The position numbers and the translations under genes were made by a program. Of a stretch of 64,000 bases of DNA, positions 42,975-53,816 are shown piece after piece (position 1 is the stretch's first letter; each line of letters opens with the position of its first letter). The DNA comes from Steinernema hermaphroditum (taxonomy: Eukaryota; Nematoda; Chromadorea; Rhabditida; Steinernematidae): NCBI GenBank assembly GCA_030435675.1, contig CM059624.1:1140769-1204768 (forward strand), given 5' to 3'. The notes under the pieces were generated by a model that did no database searches, was not told where the DNA came from, and saw only the letters and a program-made list of their open reading frames with translations.

Positions 42975-44400
42975 TTAGTATATGCCACCGAGGTACTTCA
43001 GACCCAGCATGAACAACTTCCAGGCAATGAGGTCAAGAATCACCGCGCCACAAATCACAAGAACGGCCTTGTCAGAAGTGCTCATCGTCTTTTCTCCCTC
43101 AGGGACACAGTAGACCGAACGATAGCGAACGGCCATTTTGTACTCGCTGAAGAGTTGCTCTGAGTCGAAGTCGGCAGTGAGACATTTCGTCGAGATTCCT
43201 GGCGTCGTGCGCTGCTTCAGTTTCAGCCAGTGCTCGTCTGAATATAAGGGTTTAGATCGGAAAATATGCCTTGGATTGGCTTACCCAATTCCTTGTGAAA
43301 TTCCTTCGAAATTCGATTACTCTTAAACTCAACCACATCAGCGTCCATTTGGACCATCGTTGTGTTAAGCTTGCGTTGAGCGTCATCTGTCGGATACTCA
43401 ATATAGTCGGCAAGGAATCGTTCCAACGCTATAGTTCTGTCGATACTTTTCGACTGGAGGTATTCTTGAATGGCTGTCACTACGGTACTATAGGACTTAT
43501 CCTGATAGTGGGCGAATAGGGCGCGGTTTTCGGCCTGAAACGAGATTAAAATTTGTCTGCATTTTCCAGTATTTTACCAGTTCATTGCGGTAGTTCATGT
43601 TGCCACTTCCAGAAAGTTCATTTTGATACTCATACTGTTCGTTGGCAAGAGCTCGAAGTCGATTGGCGGCCTTGAAGGGAGGTGTGTTTCCAGTGATCGT
43701 GTCTTCGCCGAGAATCCACTGACGGAGAAGGTAGTTGTAGCGATCGAGGTAGCGGGAGTTGTAGAGGAACGCTTTGTCGAGGTAAGCTGGTTCGTCTGAA
43801 GATGTCCGCATGGAAAGTCTTGTCCAAAAATTGGGATAAAAGGTTTTAGAATATTAAAAAATATAAAAAATTTTCATTAAAATAATAAACTTTTTAAAGT
43901 GAGATGAGATGTCAACAAAAATCAAATAGATTGGTTTGGAGTGGGGGTCGAACCTGTGACCTGATGGGTGATAGCAATTTGTTACTTTCAGGATCCAAGC
44001 AGGGGTGGGAACGGCGTTACAGGCTCAGAGCATTGCCCTTCGGGTAAATCGTGGAGGGACCACACGCGCCAATGGGGTTGCATGCAACTCGTGCTCCATC
44101 TCAGGCCCTTTTGTCAAATTTTTGCAATAATAATCGCGTTTTTTGCTATAGCTTCTTGTAGAGGAGGAAAATACACTACAATTTCACCCCACCACATCAC
44201 TCACCACAAGGCTTTGTCGCGTCCTCTTCGGTCACATTCAAAAAGACGACCACAGCGAGCGGAATTGTGATCAACGACGACAGCAGAAACATCTGCACTC
44301 GAATCTTCTTGAACGTCTTCTCTTCAAATTCGTCGTCTGGCAAGAACGGTTCACCCTTCGGATAAGGCGGTGGAGGAGCATTCGACGCTGCCGTTCCCAT
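42975..44400 (-). CDS. Two-TM family member I, 308 aa, with N-myristoylation motif
   Basis: Exons on the minus strand 44400-44205, 43795-43578, 43534-43285 and 43237-42975, phases 1-0-1. A poly-T run ending TTCAG lies 2 bp before the ATG, a clear acceptor for trans-splicing. The N-terminus MGTAAS fits the myristoylation consensus (Gly2, Ser6), then a Pro-rich and acidic stretch precedes helix 1 (MFLLSSLITIPLAVVVFLNV). The junction reads ATKPCG. Exon 2 has DRYNYLLRQWILGED, exon 3 KSIDRTIALERFLADYIE, exon 4 DEHWLKLKQRTTPG then C and CVPEGEK. Helix 2 is AVLVICGAVILDLIAWKLFM. Exon 2 has the same 218-nt length as in E and F. Function unknown. Confidence 0.85.
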
Positions 44401-45214
44401 CTCTGAAAAAAAAAAGATTCTCAAACGGCGATTGTTGCTTTGCGGAAGTCGGAGTTTTTTCGCTAGGCAGCGCCTGCATCAAGCAGACCTCGCAGCCATT
44501 GACTTCGACATTTCCCAGCGGCTCACGGTTGTTTATTGATTATTTATTTTGCTCGCTCTGGGCCCCTCGAGCCTTCTTCTGCTGCCGAGGCGCTCGTTTT
44601 TGCAGTAATTAGCCTCTGCGCAATTATCTGGAAAGGGTGAGCGAAAGCTGAGTTCTCTGTCGAGTAAGAGGGGACTTGATGATAAAATAAACGGGGACTC
44701 TGACGGATGCATATGTTTTATAGCTGGCTAGATAGGCAGTACCTTCTGTCTATTCATTCGTAATTTATCTGAGTTACACGTATGGGGAGTTCTTCACTCA
44801 CAAGTATGTCAATCATCAGTGATCCCTTTTTCTATGTGTGTGGATAGCCATGTGCCATTCGCTGCGGAAATTCAAGTGGTCAAAAGGCCAAATATCAAAA
44901 TATTGCCTACATATAGTCCAGTTTTTATCGGGGTAGGTCTGTACACACAAGCCTGTCAGTTGCTATTGATGTTAGTCAAACTGAACCACGAAATTCATTG
45001 GACCGACCTCTCAAGGATCGAAAGAACGAAGAACGAATGGGTATGTCCGTTTGTCAACATTCATTTGACAGTCTAATGAAACAAATAAGCAGTCTACTAC
45101 GCCCTCACTTCGATAATTCAAAAAAAGCGATAATTCAAACAGCACATAGAAGAGGCTTGATTCCTTTTAACCTTCGTTTCGATGGTGTGGCGACATCAGG
45201 ATAATAGGATTTTA

Positions 45215-45600
45215 CAGGATTTATCTTCCCAGATCAACGGCATTACGCCGTACAAGACGTCATATAAGCATAAGAAACATCACGCTGTATTCACTTCTTT
45301 TTATCTGGCGTCGGTGGTAGAGGCGGCATCAGAGTCAAAGGTGATGGTCCCATGAGTTTGCACGGGGGTCTCGAAGGAGTGAAGAGGCTGGCTTCTGGTA
45401 GTTGCAGAAAGAAGGACCACAGCAGACGTCGTAAATTCGATCATCGAAGCACATGGCGATAACACCGCCAAAAGGCATAGATTAGGGTTAGGCAAGGATA
45501 GCAGATGAGATGGGGGTAATCTCACTGGTTTGCGCAGGCATCGGATAGGCGAAGTGCTGACACAACGGGGTGCTGCTGTGGGTGAAATCATCATCGAAAC
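45215..45600 (-). repeat. Dispersed repeat family R1, copy i
   Basis: The minus strand has tail words GACGTCTTGTACGGCGTAAT, GATCTGGGAAGATAAAT and core GCAAACTCATGGGACC, as in copy h. Confidence 0.65.
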
Positions 45601-45854
45601 ACTTTCAGAGCTTCGGCATTGTTGGCAGAACTATGGTCAAGTGGTGTTCATAGGGATATAGCCAGAGATGTTATTCGAGTCTCGAAATTTCGAGCAATTT
45701 CTTCGATCTTTCCATCTTGATCCCGAGACTCGATGAAATTTCGAGCGAGCAACATTTTTGGATACCGTTCCACAAATACAAATTATCAATAATAGAGTAT
45801 TCTTCTACATACTCGCCTTAGAAACTTTGCGCGGCGTTTATCGGCGAGCTGCTC

Positions 45855-46488
45855 TGACGTCATTCGACTCGTTTTCTCTCTTCCGCATCTAAACAAGATC
45901 TAAAAATAGCCGTCTGCCAGCAGACGTTTATTTTGGTTGCAACTGAATGAAGGGTCTATTTTCCACAGCGGCAATTACGTCACAGCGGAGAGTCCTGGTT
46001 GATGTTAATCTAATGCCTGATTATGGCTATTATTTCTATGAATCTTTGGGAATGTGATCTGATTTTCCCGATTTGAGAATTCGATTCTCTGAATCTGAAT
46101 CCTTAGGATCGCTTCCTTAGGGCAAGTGCTGTGTTTGTTATGCTTAATATGTTCAGCATATCAGCAAATAAATAAGAAGTTGCATGCCCTTTCTTGTAAG
46201 GAAAATCATCTTCAGAAGCGGCGGCAAAACTTCTCCCTCTCGGGGCGTTTGGGGCACAGAAGCTTCGGAGATCGCGTCTTCTTTGAAGAGATAGGTCCTT
46301 GGACCTAGAAGTTGCGTCATCGCCGGTGCTAGTGTCCTCAGAGCGTAGTCAGGATGACTTCGCTCGCCACCGCGGCACGAGTGAAACTCATTACAACTAC
46401 AGTATTCTGAATACACTATTTTTAGCCATGCAATGCGGAGCAGCGTTGATTAGCTGACATGAGCATTTTCGGCGACTCTCTGACGTCA
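45855..46488 (+). promoter_or_regulatory. CRE/TATA-like promoter elements upstream of gene J
   Basis: CTGACGTCATTCGACTC at 45854-45870 repeats the sequence found in module 2 (33387-33403). A TATA-like CTAAAAATAGC follows at 45899-45909. A second TGACGTCA is at 46481-46488. Similar words and spacing link this to the modules upstream of E and F. Confidence 0.4.
46195..46400 (-). repeat. Dispersed repeat family R1, copy j (5' part)
   Basis: The minus strand begins TTTCACTCGTGCCGCGGTGG and continues with CCTGACTACGCTCTGAGGAC, matching copy a at 2107-2460. Confidence 0.65.
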
Positions 46489-47077
46489 ATCGGCGCGCGA
46501 CTCTTCTAGAACTCCGAAACGTTTTCCATCATCATGGGGAGAGAAGTACGGTAGTCAAAGTCATGATGTCATGGCTATAGTTAGATGTGGTAAACACTCA
46601 GTTTCGTAATTCTTGTCAACTCGAAAACAGCAATAAAGATCCCGAAATTGAAGGAATAAACACAGACTCTGTCGAATGATCTGGTAACTTCCGAAGATGA
46701 CGTGATGGAGCACTTTGTTCTCAAATTTCAAAATTCAAAAGGCTTCCATGCCTCAAAAAAACGACGTTTCAGACCCTCCTTATGCTAATTTTTCCGGGAA
46801 ACATCTTCCCTCCTAGGGACCGCCCATCCCCTTTCCCTTTAAGCAAACCCTCAAATGTTTCCGCCCTTCATTTTTGCCCAGCATGAGAGGATATGTCCTG
46901 ACCGGCGTGTACTTCCCGAAGACATACCACCGATCCTCTGCTGACTTCCCCGGCTGTTCCCTTAACCGTACCATTACCCTCTCCCCAATTCGTGAGTCTT
47001 CTCCGAAGCTTCTTCTCAAGACCCGCGTGGGGAGCCTGGATTCCGATTGTCTTCCACAGCTTGAATTGGCAAACGGA

Positions 47078-48691
47078 ATGAGTCCGACCCTGGAAGATGC
47101 TGAATCTGAGAATGGCGAAGAAGCAGTCCTGGAGCGCAAACCGTCGAAGGCGAAGAGGTTCAGGAAGATTGAGAAGAAGACGAGGAAACTGTGGTCCTTG
47201 TTGCTAACTGGACTTATTTGTCTTGGACTCGCAGTGGCTATGGTGAAGTATCTCTACTCGCTGATGATGACTGTGGATACACACCGTCCAGAAGGTAAAT
47301 TTTCAAATATATCAGCATGTCGCTGGGTGGTGAAAGGAAGACCAGACTACAAAGTTTGACTGACAAGGGAACCTTCTGAAGTGCCCGCCTCAGATCTGAA
47401 GTGCCCGCCTCAGATCGTGTATTAGTGAGCGTGAACCTCAAAAGGACGTCGGCTTACATTTTACGCCTAACCATGTAAACAGAAAGTTCCATTCTTGAAA
47501 GATGTCCTACACATGTCCTTCTTTGTATCTCGCTTACAATAATGAACCTTCAGCTTACGGGGGATTCGCTAGGATTGCTGCTTGTATTCGTGTATTAACT
47601 AAATTAGAAATACAAAAGTGAAGGCAAGCTGAGGTCTCCAAGACGAAAAAAAAACGAAGTAGAACCCTGTTCTGCAAACTGTTAAGTGTGCCAATTTTCA
47701 TCTCGATCTGAGACACTTTAGAAGGTTCACTTGTGAGTTACAGGTGCTAGCGACAGTAGTCATGACAGGCAAATTGTCAAATAACTTTCATCCGGTTAAC
47801 GATCCTTAGTTAATGTGGATCCTTGACGATGAAACCTACTGATGAACCCAAATCCATTGTTCCAGTTCTCTCCTAACCAACAACTCTTTCCAAAATTATC
47901 ACTTCAAATTTAGATGATTACCATTACCTTATCAAAGCTCAATACATGGACGATCGTTTCTTCCATCGCTTCAACTACCTCTTCCGCGAATACCTCATCA
48001 GTTCGAAGCCATCTCCACACATCGGCGAGATCCTGTCCGACGAAATCAAATCCCACATTTCGAATCAAAAGGCGTTAGCTGGAAACATTTCTTCTCAAGT
48101 GGTAATCTCGTTGCACCTAATTCTTAATCTGACATCTATTCGTAGGCCATATCTCTGATCAGCAGCAGTTCTTCAAATGCGACACTGAATCATTTCTTTA
48201 TTTCGATGATTGGCGCCCAGAGAAGTCTCTACCTGCAAACTGTTATCACGAAACTCCTGAATTCTGAATTCGGAGGCTTGCAGAATGTAACATCCACGAT
48301 CGACTCTTACGACTCTAAGATCCAGAAGCTGAAGACGAAAGCACCTGAAACTTTGCACAAAGAAATTGGTAGTTCCCCCTATGGCTATGCTTTATGATAA
48401 AAGCATGATTTAGATGCCTTCTGGGCCACTTATAAGAACGTCCATACCCCAGCCATAACGGAAAACTGTGCCAAGTACTTAAGCATCCCTGAGAAGCTTC
48501 TTGAAGAATATGATAAGATGATCAAGTCCAAGAAAATCGACTGCGTTCCCGTCGCAGTTGGCATCCACTGGAATGCGTTCGAATTCAGCCTTATCATCGG
48601 CTTGGCCATCACGATCATCACGATTCCCATTGCTGTTATCTGTTATGAAAGCTTTATGTGGCTCTTTGGGACAATTAATAAGTTCATCTGA
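47078..48691 (+). CDS. Two-TM family member J, 301 aa
   Basis: Exons 47078-47294, 47914-48101, 48146-48368 and 48414-48691, phases 1-0-1. The start MSPTLEDAE is chosen because CTTCCACAG lies 18 bp upstream, as in relatives; the frame is also open back to an ATG at 46883. The cytoplasmic part is acidic then strongly basic (KPSKAKRFRKIEKKTRK), helix 1 is LWSLLLTGLICLGLAVAMV. Exon 2 has FHRFNYLFREYLIS, exon 3 ends LHKEIG, exon 4 opens DAFWATYKNVHTP then C. Helix 2 is FSLIIGLAITIITIPIAVIC. The Gly of TPG is Ala here. The first intron (619 bp) contains a family T element. Sequons NIS, NAT and NVT. Function unknown. Confidence 0.85.
47360..47738. mobile_element. TIR element family T, copy d, inside intron 1 of gene J
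   Basis: Ends CTGACAAGGGAACCTTCTGA and AGAAGGTTCACTTGTGAG are inverted. CTGAAGTGCCCGCCTCAGAT is duplicated at the left end (47376 and 47396). Near the right end GTAGAACCCTGTTCTGC resembles a reversed B box. Explains the unusual length of this intron. Confidence 0.65.
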
Positions 48692-50553
48692 CCTCATCCA
48701 TGTTTGCTTTGATGAACTTCTTGTTCAGTCTTCATGACTGTACTGTTTTATGTTTTAACGACAGTAAATCACTCAATTGACAGCATAAGAAAGGGGACCA
48801 ATCAGTGAAACAATCTAAAGCGGCGGCTGTCCGCTGCCAAGATAATCCAGTAGTAAGAAGAGCCTTGATGATGGTTTGCAACTGCCGTTCGCGGTTCTGT
48901 ATAGACTGTAGACGATCTTCTGGAACGTTCCGTTGATGGTTGTGAAAATAGCTCTTGTATACAGTAGACAGCGTTCTGCAGAACTGGGGAAGAAAAATGG
49001 TTGTCAATGACTGGTTGCGACGACACAATCATACAACGCACGATCTCATATCCAGTCGTCTTCTTTGATCGATTTCATAGTCTCCAAGGCAATTTTTCGT
49101 TTAGCACAGCTACCGTATCCGACAGTCCATTATGGCCCCTTGATCTCTTTGACGTCAGAGCTACTGACTAATTATTTCTGCTAAAATACGCTAATCCAAT
49201 GGCCGGAATGATTGACGAATGGATGAATATAGCAAGAGGGTGAGAACCTACCGTAGTTGTCATTAAATTTAACAATAAATCAAGAAAAATCCGCTTTTAC
49301 TTAACGCTTAGATGTGAACCAGAATTCATACATTTGTATGTGATATGCATGCCCTAATGGAACCCGCCCTTATTTAGCTGCATTCCTAATTAGTACAAGC
49401 AGCTCAAACGCGCGCGTGACATCACTTGTTCTGCATTTCAATGTCCATAAATAGGAAGCGAGGGTGCCACCCGCAGCGCTGTGATGTCATGGCGGAAGAG
49501 ATGTTGCAGGAGGAAGTTCTCTTTGACCTTTAAGGGGACATTCGTTTACTATTGAGGGACCTGTCAGATGTGTCCAAAGACGTTGCAAAAAAAAGCTCTC
49601 GCATGTAACTCGAGGGACACTTTCAAAATTTTCATGACCGAATCCGAAAGCGGAAACCAAAACCTAAAAAACGTCGGGTTTATGTGTGTTTCGTGTGTTC
49701 TGTCACTTACAGGACTTCTGATTGGTCATTATCAGAGGTTCCGGGTAGGGTAGCCGAAAAGTTCGATTTTGGGTTATCCCCAATTTTCACAGCGTACAAA
49801 CTGATTCCTGAAGACATAGTGACGTTGAACCGGTCGTCTCGGAACAGTCTGTTTGGCTCGTTCACAAATCACATACAAACCAACGGAGTAAATCTAATTT
49901 CCACCAATATTCAAGCTAAATTTTGTCACGGACTGTTGCCAGCGTGTGAACGAACTCTTTCTGGTTATCTTCCTAGAATTTCGAAAAATTTTGTATTTCC
50001 CAGCTCCAGCGTAACCAAAAAAAGTCAGCAAAATACATGGTTGCTGCCGCTAGAGGTTCCCACGTACTCATTCTAAGTTAATTGTATCCATAAATCATAA
50101 AACCAATCAGATCCAAATGGTCTTTAGTCTTGCACCTGCTCGCCCTTCTACAATTAATTTTGTTGGTTTCAGTTAGCACTCTTCATGCAAAACATTAAAA
50201 CAAATAAGTTGTACACAAGATTAGTTACTAGGAATCTTCTTCGGAACCAGAAAACGAGCTCTAAGTTTTCACTAAATAAATACCATGACCTCCCTTTGCA
50301 TGTTGCTATACGTCTTTGTAATAATTACTCAATGCAAGAGAACGGCTTTATGCCATTTCTTACCTTCATCTGTCCACTTTTCGCGTGCTTCCCATGTTCT
50401 CAAACCAAGAAACCTCGTTCAACATTTCAGTTAATCTCCGATAGCCGTCAAGATCGCCAGCCAATCCACGCCAAGTGTCGCCTTTTGTCTCCATTCTAAT
50501 AATCTTCCATGAAAAGAAAGGCGCCTGGGCGCCTGAGACCCGCGCCCGGCCAC
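48692..50553. other. Intergenic, no gene seen
   Basis: About 1.9 kb between gene J and CFAP36. Open frames around 49560-50080 have no recognisable domain or splice structure. TACCGTA words occur near 49110 and 49250. The right end is GC-rich promoter sequence. Confidence 0.35.
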
Positions 50554-50567
50554 GTCGCCATGGAGAT
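50554..50567 (+). promoter_or_regulatory. X-box-like (RFX/DAF-19) site upstream of CFAP36
   Basis: GTCGCCATGGAGAT matches the nematode X-box consensus RYYNYY-WW-RRNRAC at 13 of 14 positions (final C is T). It lies 89 bp upstream of the CFAP36 ATG, within the usual window for ciliary genes. X-boxes bind RFX factors (DAF-19 in C. elegans), which drive cilium gene expression. Confidence 0.55.
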
Positions 50568-50655
50568 CGGCCGGTGAGTTGAAGCCCAGCCGGGCGCTGT
50601 CCGCTCGCGCATTCCAACTTGATCGACCGCTAGCGCTGTTTGTGCTATTGCGAAA

Positions 50656-53592
50656 ATGCTGCGTCGCCGTTCCTCGACGCCCGGCAAGCAGATGCCACTG
50701 AAAACGATCTTCTCCAAGTTCATGGAGTTCCTCGGGTCGTCCATGTGGACGTTGTCCATCGCCACGTTCATCGAACAGAAGTCCATCGGTGAGTGCTTTA
50801 ATTATCCGCTTCGAAATGTCGACTAATTCAACCTTTCCCAGGCAGTGATTTAATGCCATGGGAAAGGGTGGTGACTGTCCAACGCTAGGCAAAGGAGTGC
50901 TTCATAGGGTTCGGTAGGATTAGTCACTTCTAAAACAATCGATGTTGCAGTCAAGGAAGATTCCAAAACTTTCCAAATCAACACAAAACTTTTTGTATCC
51001 TTCATTTTCTATGGTGTAAACAACACACGTAGGGCTTTCTAGTGCATTCACCCACATGCATTTCGTGCGATCCAGAATAATCCGTTTTTCTATAAACAGA
51101 TTAAGTGGAGGTAGTGCTGTGAAATGGAGAAATGGATGATTGTTCCTCCGTGAGGGGAGGGGGGGCAATGATTTGTGTATGAGATCTGTTTCTAGCAAAA
51201 CCTTCTTTCTTCCACCATCCATCGAATCAAGAAAGGGTTTTTAATCTGTCAATCCTATGTGTGAAATACGTTCCTTGGTTATATTTTCACGAACTGAATG
51301 TTCGCACTTCCATTTGCGTTTTTCCGGTCTGTCAACTAATGTGTTTTTCAGTGTGTTTACTGGACACTGTTCTTCCTTGTGCAGCTTCAGAAATAATTAG
51401 TCAAAAAAAGCAAATGTGACGTTTATCGCAAGCTTTTGGCAATGCCCTTTTATTAGGGTGGAGCGAAGATTGAGCTCCGGAAAATTGAGCCACAGAAAAG
51501 TCATCCACAGCTCCGGAATATTGAAAGGGCTTAATCTTCGTACAACCCCTTAGTAGGGATGATCTCCGTAAAGCATAATCTAATCGCACATGTAAGGAAT
51601 CCCTACACAGATGAGCAAGCTGGACATGCAGTGGGCATAGAGGGTGAAGTAGTTCGGCCATTATTGGAGCAGCCTTCGGACCTTCAGCGCGACTTCGGCT
51701 TCTTGGGTGGTCAGACGATGGTGGTGGCCTTCTTGGCAAGACGTTGAAACTTTTCACCTAAAAGCTGCTACATCACCTTTCTAATTCGGTACCATAAGTG
51801 AACCGCCCCCGCTCCAATCAACAAGATGAATTCACAACAGTAGTTGTGGGCTTATTTTCCAAAATCTTGTCAAAAGTGTCTATCGGATATTGGATTTTTG
51901 ACATAAAGCCGCTTCAACCGTCCCCTTTGAGGTTTAGACCGTCCCTTTTTGTGGATTCGAACCGTCCCCGTTTTAAAGATTTAAACAGTCCCCCTTGAGA
52001 TTTCAACCGCCCCCTCTGGGCTTTCTGGCCCCCTGGACCGTTCCCGGATGTGTCACAAGCTTGGATCGGATTTCACTGCAGTCTCTGAATATTTCAGTGT
52101 TCGACCGAGAGCAGGGCAGTCCTGACACCTACCATGAAATCCACAAGGAGTTCTCTTCATTCGTCGACACTCTCATCGAGTGTTTCTGCGAGGATCTCAA
52201 GATCACTCCACAGAGCCTCGTCGATTCGTTAAAGTCCAACGATAACAAGAAGCTCACACAGAAAGAGAAGGTAGATACTGGCATCTACGACCCTTCACTT
52301 CTGTCCTTCATCCTTTGTTCCCTTCCACGTTTAATCATCCTTTCAGCAACTCCTCGAACCTGTGGTCGCCGCCCAAGACTACGACGTCTTCGTTCCCATG
52401 ATGATGCGCAAAAACGTCGAGCTCCAGCTCCAAGCTCTTCACATGATCGAGGTCATGTGCGGCCTCCTCCCTACCGTTCTTACGGTAGAAGAGGACGAGG
52501 AGACTCAACGCGTTCTGGCCGATGCCGACGAAACGGAACGATACATTCTCCTTCAAGTTTTGCAGTAAGACCGCATCCTATTGCTAAGGAGCTGAAGACG
52601 TATGTATTCCAGGCAAAGCAAAGCCGAATGGGAGGCTGATCAGGCGAACAGGGCTAAGCTCCAGAAGCAGTTCGAAGACGCCATAAAAGAGAGTCTCCTG
52701 GACCGTGCCCGCCTAATGGCTATGAAAGAGACGGAAGAGAAGAACATGAACGACGCCATGAACATCAACATTAAGACTTTCGCTGATCTGAAGATCGGTG
52801 CCGCCGAGAAAGATAGGAACCGCGATGGTGAAAGCTCAAAAGTTGCTGCAGAGACTAAGCCCAGAGAGGTCGAGAAGGCCAAAGACAAGGAGCCTGGCAA
52901 GGAAAGGCCTTCTAAAGAACCCGAGAGGCAGTCGCTCAAAGATAGAGTCAAGACGCCAGGCCCGCATAAGATGGACAGCCGTCCAACCAGCAAATCAGCC
53001 ACCCGCTCAACTAAGCCCGATGTCGACGAGAAGCCCAAAGCTGAATCAGCCGATAAAGATAAGGAAAAGGAGAAAGAGGCTCCAAAGAAACGTCCCTCGA
53101 CATCAAAAGGCCGAAAGCAGTTGGGCGAAGTGAAGCCGCCTAAGGGTCCCACATCTCCTCCTGCTGAGGAACTTGATGAGGAGAAAGCCAAGGCCCCGCT
53201 TTTTGATTACAAGGTATGGGTCATGGCCAAGGGATAGGGATAGGATCGTCTACCTAACTTTTCAGACCCTTCTTCGCGATTCAGAGGGAGGCGTCAACGA
53301 AGAAGCCCTCAAAGCTCGGGCCCAATACCTCAAAGATCAGCGTGACAAGCTCCTTGCACTCAAACAACAAGAACGAGAGAAGCAATTCCATGTGAGACCA
53401 CCTTAAGCCGACCTCCTTAATGCTTAATCACAGGAGCAAGAGGCGAAGAGCGCCCTAGAACGTCCGAAAACGGCGAAGTTCGCTCGAGGAGCCGTCCGTG
53501 GCGCCGCAGTCGCACAGCCTCTCAACGAGGATGTCCTTGAAACTCGCAAGGCGGTGGCCAGCAAGCTCAAGTCCGAAGTTATTAAGTCCTAA
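50656..53592 (+). CDS. cfap-36: CFAP36/CCDC104 family ciliary protein (BART domain), 469 aa
   Basis: Six exons: 50656-50788, 52098-52270, 52347-52564, 52613-53213, 53266-53391 and 53434-53592. The N-terminal BART domain (about residues 16-175) is recognisable from FLGSSMWTLSIATFIEQKSI, YHEIHKEFSSFVDTLIECFC, DYDVFVPMMMRKNVELQLQA and RYILLQVLQQSKAEWEADQA. CFAP36 is a ciliary protein whose BART domain binds the small GTPase ARL3. The middle (residues about 240-365) is a long Lys/Glu/Pro/Ser-rich disordered region, and the C-terminus has the family's LKARAQYLKDQRDKLLALKQ helix and RPKTAKFARGAV. The length fits the family. Intron 1 (1.3 kb) holds an R1 fragment and a minisatellite. An X-box-like site precedes it. 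The gene converges on the myosin gene, with 224 bp between stop codons. Confidence 0.92.
51555..51750 (-). repeat. Dispersed repeat family R1 fragment k, in intron 1 of CFAP36
   Basis: The minus strand shows GTCTTGCCAAGAAGGCC, ACCACCATCGTCTGACCACC and AAGAAGCCGAAGTCGC, the family core. Both ends are missing. Confidence 0.5.
51913..52020. repeat. Minisatellite, ~27-bp unit, about five copies
   Basis: Units of the type AACCGTCCCCTTTGAGGTTT recur (51916, 51940, 51960, 51985, 52005), diverging progressively, in intron 1 of CFAP36. Confidence 0.7.
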
Positions 53593-53816
53593 TGATGCTA
53601 TTCGTTCGTAAAGATATCGTATTTTTAAAGGTAGAAATTGTGATATTGTGAATTGATTAAACAACAATAATACTTCTGCACGACGAAACGAAAACCGACC
53701 ACCAGGGGCAACGAAAATCAATGTAAACACATCGATATCGGCCATCACACCTTAGAATTTTATTACACAGCTCAATTAAACATGCAGTAAGGAACAAGTG
53801 AACAGTACATTCAGGT

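Larger units (their letters stand above)
44401..47077. other. Intergenic between divergent genes I and J
   Basis: Contains R1 copies (listed separately) and CRE sites at 45855-45862 and 46481-46488, described below. An ATG-headed extension of gene J exon 1 (from 46883) stays open but lacks family resemblance. No other gene supported. Confidence 0.4.

Noticed and set aside
43935..44010. Second tRNA-like stretch (minus strand, GGTTCGACCCCCACTCC)
   Set aside because: Only the B-box/T-arm end is recognisable; no cloverleaf can be made.
46874..47077. Longer N-terminus for gene J from the ATG at 46883
   Set aside because: Unlike any relative; a splice-acceptor-like CTTCCACAG just before 47078 favours the shorter start.
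52640..53191. 183-codon minus-strand Ser-rich frame
   Set aside because: Antisense of the Lys/Glu-rich region of CFAP36.
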